A DNA stretch of 64,000 nt from Bin87 sp034423575 (lineage in GTDB: Bacteria; Chloroflexota; Dehalococcoidia; Lucifugimonadales; UBA3495), in assembly GCA_034423575.1 (NCBI GenBank), contig DAOUIF010000036.1, positions 1 to 64,000 on the forward strand, written 5' to 3'. The translations under genes were made by a program, and so were the position numbers. Numbering within the stretch: the stretch's first letter is position 1; every line of letters starts with the position of its first letter. Positions 1 to 7,585 of the stretch are shown piece after piece. Below the pieces are notes generated by a model. It made no database searches and had not been told where the DNA came from. It was given only the letters and a program-made list of their open reading frames with translations.

Positions 1-215
1 TCCACCTCGTAGGGACCCGGCAGCGACGTGAATGTAACGTCACTGGCCTCCGCCACCTCCGCTGGCGTGTTGGCCAACCGCGCTCCGCCTTCCAGCAGGG
101 GCAACGCCGCCTCTTCGCGCAGATCGTAGACGACCATCGGGTAGCCCGCCCGCTGGATGTTCGCCGACATCCCGCCGCCCATGTTCCCCAAACCAATGAA
201 TCCTACAGTTTCCAT
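1..215 (-). CDS. 3-hydroxyisobutyrate dehydrogenase-like NAD(P)-binding oxidoreductase (partial, N-terminus)
   Basis: The first 71 residues of a protein running off the left edge. It opens METVGFIGLGNMGGGMSANI, a Rossmann start with GxGxxG (GLGNMG). It continues with VVYDLR and TFTSLPGP, the pattern of the beta-hydroxyacid dehydrogenase family (3-hydroxyisobutyrate, tartronate semialdehyde and 6-phosphogluconate-like enzymes). These oxidise small hydroxy acids with NAD(P) in the cytoplasm. The exact substrate cannot be told because the substrate-binding and catalytic-Lys regions lie outside the window. The ATG is read from the complement of positions 213-215. It is divergent from the nucleotidyltransferase gene downstream. 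Confidence 0.85.
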   Translation of the reverse strand, partial: METVGFIGLGNMGGGMSANIQRAGYPMVVYDLREEAALPLLEGGARLANTPAEVAEASDVTFTSLPGPYEV

Positions 216-320
216 AGCGTTAGTTCTCTCCGTTGATCAGGTTGACACGGCGAGTATAGCGTACCTTGCGCGCCCGCCCCCCGCTGGCTGCATTCAAGGC
301 ATTGGGCCCAGTAATGTGTG

Positions 321-349
321 TTGCCGGGCCCGGATGCTTGCGATACACT
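321..349 (+). promoter_or_regulatory. sigma70-like promoter of the CCA/poly(A) nucleotidyltransferase gene
   Basis: TTGCCG (321-326), a 17-bp spacer and TACACT (344-349). Transcription would start near 356, about 27 bases before the ATG at 383. Seen by eye; not experimentally supported. Confidence 0.5.
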
Positions 350-382
350 CTACCTAGTTATGGTGATTGATTCGAACACCAA

Positions 383-1633
383 ATGCTGACCTCCGCAGGC
401 TTATCCACAACCGGTGGCGATGGCAACGGTGAGCCCGTTGACGGCCACCGGTTCGTTTTGGATCGCATAGGCCGCATAGCAGGAGAGAGGGGTTTCAAGT
501 CTTACCTGGTGGGCGGACCGGTTCGCGACCGCATGCTCGGGATAGCAGCCACCGACTTGGATGTCGCCGTGGTCGGCGATGCCGTAGCAGTGGCCGAGGC
601 TCTGGCAGCCGAAACCGACGGGCTTCTGACGGTGCACCAAAGGTTCGGTACCGCCTCCGTCACCATCGGCTCTCTTACGATTGACCTGGTCACCGCACGG
701 CGGGAAACATATCCCGCGCCCGGCGCTCTCCCCGAAGTCGCACCGGGTGACATTGAAGACGATCTGGCGCGGCGCGACTTTACTATCAATGCGATGGCGA
801 TGCCGTTGCCGAACCCTGCCGACGAACTGGTGGATCCTCACCGGGGACAGGCCGATTTGGAGGCCGGCCTGATCCGTGTTCTTCACCCGGAAAGTTTCGT
901 TGACGACCCTACCAGGATCCTTCGGGCATTGCGGCACGCCGCGCGGTTTGGCTTCAACATCGAAGCGGAGACGGCGCGCCTCATATCCGAGGCTTTGTCC
1001 AAGCGGGCGTTGTCCACGCTGTCTTCGGATCGCCTGCGGCACGAAATGGAGCGCGTATTCCAGGAACTAGACCCAGCAGTTCCATTGCGGTTGGGGGATC
1101 AGTTCGGGGTCTGGGCGGCCATACACCCAGCCCTGACCGCGCGTCATATCCCTCACGCCGGCGGAGTCCGGCAAGCGCAGCTGACCTGGCTTGCCGCGCT
1201 GGTATGGCCCTTGAACGCGGACGAAGGAGCGGCGCTCAACACCCGGCTAAACGCCCCATCAGATTGGGCCCGTGTGATCTCCGATACGGTCCGTGTCCGG
1301 GACATGGGCCCCTCGCTGGCCGCCGCATCGAGACCGTCCGAAGTGTGTGCCATGCTGGACGGTTTGGCTCCTGACGCGTTGCGAGGCGCGATTATGATGG
1401 CTGACGACCCGGTCGGCGACCGGACCCGGCGCTATCTGTCGGAGTGGTGGTCTATGGCGCCCAGGCTAAGGGGCAACGACCTGTTGACCTTGGGCGTCCC
1501 TGCCGGCCCGGAAATGGGAGAGGCGCTGCGAGAATTGCGCCGGGCCCGCCTGGACGGCGAAACGCAGTCGGTTCAGGATGAGGAACACTTGGCCCGAAAT
1601 TGGTCCCAATTACCGGATAAAATCGCGTGTTAG
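383..1633 (+). CDS. CCA tRNA nucleotidyltransferase / poly(A) polymerase family protein
   Basis: 416 residues, class II nucleotidyltransferase fold. Residues 41-50 read YLVGGPVRDR, followed by the metal-binding pair D58-x-D60 (DLDVAVVG). The family motif RRDFTINAMAM follows near residue 135, then the RNA-binding motif PTRILRALRHAARFGF near residue 175. The enzyme adds CCA, or A residues, to RNA 3' ends using CTP/ATP. Sequence by eye does not separate CCA-adding from poly(A) polymerase or A-adding specificity. The C-terminal part after about residue 240 is diverged and no HD domain is apparent. A promoter at 321-349 fits the ATG at 383. Confidence 0.85.
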   Translation: MLTSAGLSTTGGDGNGEPVDGHRFVLDRIGRIAGERGFKSYLVGGPVRDRMLGIAATDLDVAVVGDAVAVAEALAAETDGLLTVHQRFGTASVTIGSLTIDLVTARRETYPAPGALPEVAPGDIEDDLARRDFTINAMAMPLPNPADELVDPHRGQADLEAGLIRVLHPESFVDDPTRILRALRHAARFGFNIEAETARLISEALSKRALSTLSSDRLRHEMERVFQELDPAVPLRLGDQFGVWAAIHPALTARHIPHAGGVRQAQLTWLAALVWPLNADEGAALNTRLNAPSDWARVISDTVRVRDMGPSLAAASRPSEVCAMLDGLAPDALRGAIMMADDPVGDRTRRYLSEWWSMAPRLRGNDLLTLGVPAGPEMGEALRELRRARLDGETQSVQDEEHLARNWSQLPDKIAC

Positions 1634-1668
1634 ATTCCGCCAATGGCGGATTGCAGGGAGGTAGTGCA

Positions 1669-1899
1669 GTGGCAACCATATTCCAGATATCAGGCCCGGT
1701 TTACTGTGTAGTTTGCAACGAAGAACTCGAGGGCCCGCACCGCTCAACCTGTCAGATGTGCGGCGGCCCGTTCCATCAGCCATGGTCACCCGACAGCAAC
1801 GCTCCGCGCTGTGGCAGGGCTGCCAGCCATGATGAAACCCTGGCCGTTGTGTTCTTGTGCAAGGACTGCTACAAGAACCGGCGCCCCCCGTCGCAGTGA
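1669..1899 (+). CDS. small zinc-ribbon protein of unknown function
   Basis: A 76-residue protein starting at GTG 1669, chosen because GGGAGG lies 7 bases upstream; an upstream in-frame GTG at 1627 overlaps the previous gene and lacks such a site. It has three CxxC knuckles (CVVC, CQMC, CKDC) plus a further Cys (RCGRA) and His residues, so it very probably binds one or two zinc ions. No enzyme motif is visible. It lies 21 bases before the strong ribosome site of the downstream dehydrogenase and is probably co-transcribed. Family not recognised. Confidence 0.65.
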   Translation: MATIFQISGPVYCVVCNEELEGPHRSTCQMCGGPFHQPWSPDSNAPRCGRAASHDETLAVVFLCKDCYKNRRPPSQ

Positions 1900-1923
1900 C
1901 GTTATCAGGAGGGAAAACCAGCA

Positions 1924-2961
1924 ATGAAAGCCGTCTACATTGAAGCCCATGGGGACGTCGGCGTACTCCAGTACGGGGACCGTCCTGATCCGTCTCCCGG
2001 CCCGTCGGACGTGGTGGTTCGCGTCGGCGCCAGCGCACTCAACCGACTCGATATTTTCACGCGGGAGGGCCAGCGCGGTCTGGAGCGGGAATTCCCGCCG
2101 CCTCTGATCCTCGGCGGCGACACCGCCGGCGAGGTGGTGGCTAAAGGTGGCGCGGTTAGCACCCTGACTGAAGGCGATCGGGTGGTGGTCAACCCCAGGT
2201 TGGCTTGCGGCGTCTGCCAGTGGTGCGGGTCCGGGCGCGATGAACTGTGTCGCCGTAGTCGGTTCCTGGGTACGGCGATGGACGGCAGCTACGCTGAGTT
2301 GGTGGTGGTCCCGGAGGTCAACGCGTACAAGTTGGACGGCAGGGTGTCCTTTGCGGACGCAGCGGCAGTTCCCACCACATACCTTCCAGTGTGGAACATG
2401 GCGGTGCGTCGAGCGGCCCTACAGCCGTGGGAGACGGCTCTGGTGTTCTCGGCTTCGGCCGGCGTGGGCGCGGCGGCGATTCAGGTGTTCAAGAACGTAG
2501 TAGGGGCAACCGTCATAGCCACCACCAGCACACCGGAGAAAGCGGAACTGGCTCGAAACCTGGGCGCAGATCACGTGATCAATTACAACGAAGAAGACAT
2601 CACCCAGCGAGTTCGGGAGATCACGGGTGGCGCGGGGGTGGACCTCTTGGTAGACCATGTCGGCGCGGATGTGTGGGGACACGGTTTCCGCGCGTTGCGC
2701 CAGGGTGGCCGGTATTGCATCTGCGGGGCGACCAGCGGGCTGCGCGCCGAACTTCACTTGGGCCTGCTGTTCAGCCGGCAGATCGAAATTTACGGCGGGT
2801 ACATGGGCTCGCGTGAGGACATGCGCCAGATCGTGGCCAGCCTGAACCGCGGCGTGATCAAGCCGGCCATCCACCGCACCTACCCGCTGGCCAACGCCGC
2901 CGACGCGCACAGCGACATGGAAGCGACCAACTTCTTCGGGAAGTTGCTGCTGGAGCCGTGA
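1924..2961 (+). CDS. zinc-type alcohol dehydrogenase / quinone oxidoreductase (MDR family)
   Basis: 345 residues, medium-chain dehydrogenase/reductase. GroES-like N-terminal domain, a structural-zinc lobe with CGVCQWCGSGRDELC near residues 97-112, and a nucleotide-binding segment SASAGVGAAAIQ near residue 180, followed by ATTSTPEKAELARNLGADHVI. It likely interconverts an alcohol or enone and a carbonyl with NAD(P)H; substrate unknown. The start has an excellent Shine-Dalgarno (AGGAGGG, 1908-1914). It sits directly after the zinc-ribbon peptide and converges on the RDD-protein gene. Confidence 0.88.
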   Translation: MKAVYIEAHGDVGVLQYGDRPDPSPGPSDVVVRVGASALNRLDIFTREGQRGLEREFPPPLILGGDTAGEVVAKGGAVSTLTEGDRVVVNPRLACGVCQWCGSGRDELCRRSRFLGTAMDGSYAELVVVPEVNAYKLDGRVSFADAAAVPTTYLPVWNMAVRRAALQPWETALVFSASAGVGAAAIQVFKNVVGATVIATTSTPEKAELARNLGADHVINYNEEDITQRVREITGGAGVDLLVDHVGADVWGHGFRALRQGGRYCICGATSGLRAELHLGLLFSRQIEIYGGYMGSREDMRQIVASLNRGVIKPAIHRTYPLANAADAHSDMEATNFFGKLLLEP

Positions 2962-2988
2962 CGCAGTTCCTGACAGACCTGCCACCCG

Positions 2989-3579
2989 TCACCCACTGGG
3001 TTCGCGGCCGGCCAGTCGTCCGAACAGGGCAGACGCCCAACTAGGTCGCCGGGCCACCTCTGGTTCTTCCTCAACCGGGTTACCGACAACGACCATAGTT
3101 CTGGCGATCATGTCGTATATCGAGCGCCGCCGCTCCCGGTCGATCAAAACGGACACGATGGACAGTGCGTCAAGGATGCGCAGGAATTCGACGTAGCCAT
3201 TTACCAATTGCAGAGCGCTGCGAACCGCCTTTTGCCAAGTTCGCATCCGTCTCCCGGTTCGCGCATCCACGATGTAGGCCCCGGCGGCCATGTGCCCCAG
3301 CGAGCGGCCCCAGGTGAAATAGAAAACGCCGTACATGCCATTGGCCATGATGTAAGGCACATAGTATTTGTCTACCGCGTCGACGTGAATGTCCAGACCG
3401 GCGTCAAAAGCGAAGGTGTAACGAACGAAGTGCCAAAGGCTCAGGTCCGGACCACCCAGAAAGAGGAAAACCGCCAGCAATACGAACAGCATGAAACTGC
3501 TGGGGATACCGCCGTAAATCGTGGTGAATCCCCGCTCCCACACGTTCAGTGGGCGCAGCTCCGGGGATTCGGAGGACAA
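2989..3579 (-). CDS. RDD-family membrane protein
   Basis: 196 residues. Hydrophobic segments lie near residues 24-42 (FMLFVLLAVFLFLGG) and 75-92. The RDD signature follows: GRSLGHMAAGAYIVDARTG, then DRERRRSIYDMIARTMVV. RDD proteins are small inner-membrane proteins; some are linked to ion exchange, but no specific activity can be assigned here. The gene begins 2 bases after the proS stop codon, so it is almost certainly transcribed with proS. The charged, Pro-rich C-terminal tail is probably cytoplasmic. Confidence 0.75.
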   Translation of the reverse strand: MSSESPELRPLNVWERGFTTIYGGIPSSFMLFVLLAVFLFLGGPDLSLWHFVRYTFAFDAGLDIHVDAVDKYYVPYIMANGMYGVFYFTWGRSLGHMAAGAYIVDARTGRRMRTWQKAVRSALQLVNGYVEFLRILDALSIVSVLIDRERRRSIYDMIARTMVVVGNPVEEEPEVARRPSWASALFGRLAGREPSG

Positions 3580-3581
3580 GG

Positions 3582-5285
3582 CTATCGCGCTTCCAAAAGC
3601 GCCCGCACCGCACTGACCGCTTCGCCCAGCGGGACCATTTCAGCGTCTTCAGAGGTGCGGCCACGCATCTCTACCATCGATTGGCGGAGGTTGCGCGGGC
3701 TCACCACCAGGCGGACCGGTAAACCGATCAGGTCGGCGTCGTTGAACTTCACGCCGGCCGCGGCGTCGGTCCGGTCGTCGAAAAGGACCTCGATGCCGGC
3801 GGCCCACAAACGCTCGTACAGGGCGGTCGCCGCTTCGGCCACGGCTTCATCGGACATGTTCAGGCCGACCAGGTGAACGTCGTAGGGCGCGATGGGCGGA
3901 GGAAAAACGATGCCGCGGTCGTCATGGTTCTGCTCGATGGACGCGGCCAGGATCCTGCTGACGCCGATGCCGTAGCAACCCATGGTGATCGGTTGTTGGC
4001 CCCCATCCGAGTCCAGGTAGTAAGCGCCCAGCGACTCGCTGAAAAACGTCCCCAACTTGAAAATGTGGCCCACTTCCACGCCGCGCGTGAACTGGAGCGC
4101 GGCACCGCACAGGGAGCACAGGTGCCCAGGCTCGGTGAGCGCGATGTCGGTAACCAGGTCGGCGCCGAAGTCCCGTGGGTAGTTGGCGTTCCGGTAGTGG
4201 GTGTCTTCCTTGTTGGCGCCGACCACAAAATTGCCGCCGTTGGTGATGGACTCGTCGGCGATACGTCGGATGTTGCAGATGCCGATGGCCGAGGCTGACC
4301 CGGCGACGATACCGGCGGCCGCTACCTCCTCGTCTTCGGCCAGGCGCAGCTCGTTGCAATGCAGGGCGTTCTTGAGCTTGACCTCGTTGACCTCAAGATC
4401 CCCTCTGATGGTGACGAACACCACCTCGCCGTCGGCGGCGTAAAACACCGCCTTCAATGTCTGGGCTTTTTCAACGCCCAGGAACTCGCACAGGGCGGCG
4501 ATGGTCTTCATGCCCGGCGTGCTGACTTCCTCCAGCGGCAGCGGGTCAGGCACGGGTTGATCGGGATAGACGCCGGCGGCTTTCTCGGCGTTGGCGGCGT
4601 ACCCGCAGGAAGCGCAGGTGATGACGGTGTCCTCGCCGGTATCGGTGGGCAAGAGGAATTCATGGGAATCCTTGCCGCCGATGGCGCCGCTGTCCGCCTC
4701 GGCCATCACCACAGGGATGCTGCAACGGCGAAATACGTTGCGGTACGCCTGGGCCATCGCTTGATAGGACGCGTCCAGCCCATCGTCGTCTGCGTCGAAG
4801 GAATAAGCGTCCTTCATGGTGAACTCGCGGACGCGAACGAGACCGGCACGGGGACGGGGTTCGTCCCGGAACTTGGTCTGCATCTGGTACAGGATCACGG
4901 GCAGGTCTCGGTAGCTCTGGACGTTGCCCTTGACGATGTTGGTGACAACCTCCTCGTGGGTCGGCGCCAACGCCAGGGGCCGACCCCGCCGGTCTTCCAG
5001 CGAGAACATGTTGTCCCCGAAAGCAGCCGCGCGGCCGGTCTGATCCCAAAGTTCCATCGGCTGCAGGGCCGGCATGCGCAACTCCTGGCTGCCGGCGGCG
5101 TCCATTTCCTCTCGGACGATCTGCTCGATCTTCTGCATCGAGCGCCACGCCAGTGGCAGGTAGGCGTAGATGCCGGCGGCGACCTGCTGAATAAGGCCGG
5201 CCCGCAGCATCAGACGATGGCTGGCCGTTTCGGCCTCCGGCGGGTCGTCGCGGAGGGTGCGGGTGACGAGACGGGATATGCGCAT
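3582..5285 (-). CDS. proS: proline--tRNA ligase (bacterial type)
   Basis: 567 residues, the usual length for bacterial-type ProRS. Class II motifs are visible: motif 1 region with MRMPALQPMELW, motif 2 with FRDEPRPRAGLVRVREFTMKD, and motif 3 with MGCYGIGVSRILAA near residue 440. Between motifs 2 and 3 lies the long insertion (about residues 240-390) that edits Ala-tRNA(Pro). The C-terminal anticodon-binding domain contains LFDDRTDAAAGVKFNDADLIG. It charges tRNA(Pro) in the cytoplasm. First gene of a pair with the RDD protein. Confidence 0.97.
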   Translation of the reverse strand: MRISRLVTRTLRDDPPEAETASHRLMLRAGLIQQVAAGIYAYLPLAWRSMQKIEQIVREEMDAAGSQELRMPALQPMELWDQTGRAAAFGDNMFSLEDRRGRPLALAPTHEEVVTNIVKGNVQSYRDLPVILYQMQTKFRDEPRPRAGLVRVREFTMKDAYSFDADDDGLDASYQAMAQAYRNVFRRCSIPVVMAEADSGAIGGKDSHEFLLPTDTGEDTVITCASCGYAANAEKAAGVYPDQPVPDPLPLEEVSTPGMKTIAALCEFLGVEKAQTLKAVFYAADGEVVFVTIRGDLEVNEVKLKNALHCNELRLAEDEEVAAAGIVAGSASAIGICNIRRIADESITNGGNFVVGANKEDTHYRNANYPRDFGADLVTDIALTEPGHLCSLCGAALQFTRGVEVGHIFKLGTFFSESLGAYYLDSDGGQQPITMGCYGIGVSRILAASIEQNHDDRGIVFPPPIAPYDVHLVGLNMSDEAVAEAATALYERLWAAGIEVLFDDRTDAAAGVKFNDADLIGLPVRLVVSPRNLRQSMVEMRGRTSEDAEMVPLGEAVSAVRALLEAR

Positions 5286-5288
5286 GGG

Positions 5289-5420
5289 TTAGGGGATTCC
5301 TTCGGCTGACCAAGGGTTGACGAGTTCTACGCCGCAGTCGGTGAAATCGTTGGTGTTGCGGGTGGCTACGGGCATATCATGCGAGCGTGCAATGGAGGCA
5401 ACGCCAGTATCGCGGCTACC
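5289..5420 (-). pseudogene. PIN-domain (VapC-like) toxin remnant, C-terminal end only
   Basis: Read on the complement, about 43 codons encode RDTGVASIARSHDMPVATR followed by NTNDF, and end NPWSAEGIP before TAA at 5289-5291. This is the C-terminus of a VapC-type PIN nuclease: the acidic residue in the D-x-x-I-A-x-x-A region, then the ATRNxxDF strand, then NPW. The frame is closed by a stop just upstream and there is no N-terminal half or start codon. The first few codons overlap the end of the PaREP1-like gene in another frame. It is a decayed fragment. Confidence 0.6.
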
Positions 5421-5772
5421 GGCGAACTAGAGGATCCATCTTCTCCAGGAATCGTTCCACGTCGTCCAAGCTTTCCCCGACGCTTTCAGCGCTGCGCCAG
5501 TCTTCATAAAAGTTCATGTGCAGGGAGTTAGCCACGTTGAACAGCCGCCTGAGTTCCTCATCGCTAGTCTCCCGGCGCAAGTCGTCAACGGCGTCGAAAA
5601 GCAGGACGTGCCCCCGGTGTTCCCAGCCCCGGCTGTTCGCCACGGCCTTTACGATCTGGGCGGCGGCTCCCCAGCCTTTTTCAGACGCCTGACGCACATC
5701 GCCATTGGCCAACTCCGCGCGGGCTTGACCCAAGAGAAAACGACTGGATTCGTGGTATTTCTGCGTAGTCAA
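5416..5772 (-). CDS. PaREP1-like / HEPN-fold small helical protein
   Basis: 118 residues, almost entirely helical. Motifs ASEKGWGAAAQIVKAVA (near 27-43), then RGWEHRGH, then LHMNFYEDWRS near 88 match the pattern I associate with PaREP1-domain proteins, which are HEPN-like. Family function is not established; neighbours elsewhere are often toxin-antitoxin-like genes. The start is TTG (complement of 5770-5772), preceded by GGGAG in the loop of a perfect hairpin (5773-5794). A second family member is at 18619-19137. The upstream 100-residue protein may be its partner; that is inference. Confidence 0.6.
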   Translation of the reverse strand: MTTQKYHESSRFLLGQARAELANGDVRQASEKGWGAAAQIVKAVANSRGWEHRGHVLLFDAVDDLRRETSDEELRRLFNVANSLHMNFYEDWRSAESVGESLDDVERFLEKMDPLVRR

Positions 5773-5794
5773 ATTTGGTGCTCCCGCACCAAAT
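5773..5794 (-). promoter_or_regulatory. hairpin presenting the ribosome-binding site of the PaREP1-like gene
   Basis: Perfect 9-bp inverted repeat ATTTGGTGC / GCACCAAAT with a 4-base loop (5782-5785). In the mRNA the loop, GGGA, is part of the Shine-Dalgarno sequence, and the 3' arm ends directly at the TTG start codon. This could set translation level or be a protein-binding site. Confidence 0.5.
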
Positions 5795-5825
5795 GCCGGG
5801 TAGTTTCAGGAGGCATATACGCTTT

Positions 5826-6128
5826 TCAGCGTAGCCACTTCCGATATGTGGCTATCGCCATCGCCTGCGTCGTCCCAGAAGACAACTGGATCGGCTCTCC
5901 GGAATCCCGGGGCGGCAGGACTACTTCCTTGATGCCGAGAGGCCGGAACTGCTCGCGGATAGCCAGAGCCCAGTTTTTCGGCGCCGGCACATGGATGCCG
6001 TGCTCCACCAGCGTAAACCGCAGGAGGTTCAGCGCCTCTCCCTCCGACGAGCATTCGTCGCCGGCGGCCCGGGCGCGCGGACGCACCGCCGTCACATGGT
6101 CAAGGTCATCCATGTTTATGCTGACCAC
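5826..6128 (-). CDS. hypothetical protein upstream of the PaREP1-like gene
   Basis: 100 residues, no family recognised. The GTG start at 6128 is favoured by GGAGGT six bases upstream (6135-6140). The sequence begins MVSINMDDLDHVTAVRPRAR and includes LNLLRFTLVEHGIHVPAPKNW; it looks soluble and mixed alpha/beta. Codon and base composition resemble the surroundings. It ends 53 bases before the PaREP1-like gene on the same strand, with the hairpin at 5773-5794 between them, so the two may form a small two-gene cassette. Confidence 0.5.
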   Translation of the reverse strand: MVSINMDDLDHVTAVRPRARAAGDECSSEGEALNLLRFTLVEHGIHVPAPKNWALAIREQFRPLGIKEVVLPPRDSGEPIQLSSGTTQAMAIATYRKWLR

Positions 6129-6246
6129 CGCGCCACCTCCGTTCGAGGCGATGGCTTATTTTAGCACGGCGGGCGTTGCGGTTATTTGGGATGGCGGGAA
6201 CGCTAATCGGTGTGATGTTCTGCAGCGTCAATGTGGCTATGGAATT

Positions 6247-7509
6247 CTAACTGCCGTGGCGCCAAGGCCAGAGGGTTCGTCTCAAGGCGCTGGAGCGGTC
6301 CAAGTCCTCGGCAGCTCCGACTGAATCACCTATGGTTCCTTTAGTGAGACCTCTGAAATAATAGAAATCGCCGTTGTTCGGATTCAGAGCGATGGCAAGG
6401 CTACAGTCAGCGATGGCGCCGTCAAAGTCTTCCTTGGAACCTTTAGCGACGCTTCGATAGAAGTAGTAATCGGCGTTGTTGGGATCCAGCTCAATGGCAC
6501 GGCTACAGTCAGCGATGACGCCGTCGAAGTCTCCCTTGTTGACCTTGGCGACGCTTCGATAGAAGTAGAAACCAGCATCGTTGCGATCAAGTGCAATAGC
6601 AGTGTCAAAATCAGCTATGGCGGCGTCAAACTCTCCCATATGACGCTTGGCATCGCCCCGGACAGAATAGTAATGCGCTTCAACGGGACCCAGCACAATA
6701 GCGGTGTCAAAATCAACAATGGCGGAGCCGAAATCTCCTTTTTGATTCTTGTCGCAACCTCGTAGGTAGTAATAGTCGGCGTCGTTGGGGTTCAACGCGA
6801 TAGCGCGGTCATGATCGGCTATCGCGCCCTCGTAATTCCCCAAACTCCCCTTGCTCAGGCCACGATTATGGTAAGCCGTTGCCCCAGTGGGATCCAGCGC
6901 GATGGCGCGGTCGTAATCAGCTATCGCACCCTCGTAATCTCCTGATCTGGCCTTGCTAAGGCCGCGATTGCAGTAGGCCACTGCATCGTTAGAACCAAAG
7001 GCAACGGCATTGTCAAAGTCGGCTATCGCGCCCTCGTGGTGGCCCAAACTGGCTTTGCTAATACCTCGACTGAAATAGGCTGTTGCCCCGGTGGGGTCGA
7101 GGGCAATAGCGATACTGGAGTCGGCAATGGCACCGTCAAAATCGCCTTTCTCAAATTTAGCGCTGCCTCGGGAATCGTAGTAAAGAGAGATATCGGAATC
7201 GAGCGCGATTGCTTGGTCATAGTCAGCAATGGCACCGTCAAAATCGCCGTTCCTGGATCTAGTGCTGCCCCGTAACCAGTAGCAACTGGAAATATTGGGG
7301 TCCAGCGCGATGGCGCGATCATAGTCGGCAATGGCGGCGTCAAAATCCCCCTTGTCATGTGCGGAGGCGCCCCTGCGGCAATATTCGAGCGCAGCCTCCG
7401 CGTCGCTGCTAGCGCGGATGATAGCCCTCCGCTCTTTGCTGTCCCGAGATGCGGCTATCAACCTCATGATGCCGGCCAGCGCGTAGAGTAGGTGGACGAA
7501 GGCACGCAT
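6247..7509 (-). CDS. tetratricopeptide (TPR) repeat protein
   Basis: 420 residues. After a short hydrophobic N-terminus (VHLLYALAGIMRLIAA, perhaps a membrane anchor) there are about eleven consecutive 34-residue TPR units. Their second helix keeps the form GAIADYDRAIALDPN, and the first helices carry YxxRGxxK. The repeats are close enough that the DNA itself is repetitive (GCIGCGATGG-type blocks recurring about every 102 bases). TPR arrays act as protein-interaction scaffolds; the partner is unknown. The last repeat is degenerate and the protein ends in a short basic tail. It stands alone between the PaREP1 cassette and the acyl-CoA-dehydrogenase-like gene. Confidence 0.85.
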   Translation of the reverse strand: MRAFVHLLYALAGIMRLIAASRDSKERRAIIRASSDAEAALEYCRRGASAHDKGDFDAAIADYDRAIALDPNISSCYWLRGSTRSRNGDFDGAIADYDQAIALDSDISLYYDSRGSAKFEKGDFDGAIADSSIAIALDPTGATAYFSRGISKASLGHHEGAIADFDNAVAFGSNDAVAYCNRGLSKARSGDYEGAIADYDRAIALDPTGATAYHNRGLSKGSLGNYEGAIADHDRAIALNPNDADYYYLRGCDKNQKGDFGSAIVDFDTAIVLGPVEAHYYSVRGDAKRHMGEFDAAIADFDTAIALDRNDAGFYFYRSVAKVNKGDFDGVIADCSRAIELDPNNADYYFYRSVAKGSKEDFDGAIADCSLAIALNPNNGDFYYFRGLTKGTIGDSVGAAEDLDRSSALRRTLWPWRHGS

Positions 7510-7585
7510 ATTACCCCTCCGGCGTTAAATCTGGTGGCTTTCTGCGTCGCACAACAGTCGAGGCAGGTATTGTCTATGAATACCC

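Noticed and set aside
361..382. tRNA-like TTCGAAT loop upstream of the CCA gene
   Set aside because: The flanking T-stem bases do not pair, and no acceptor or anticodon arm could be drawn.
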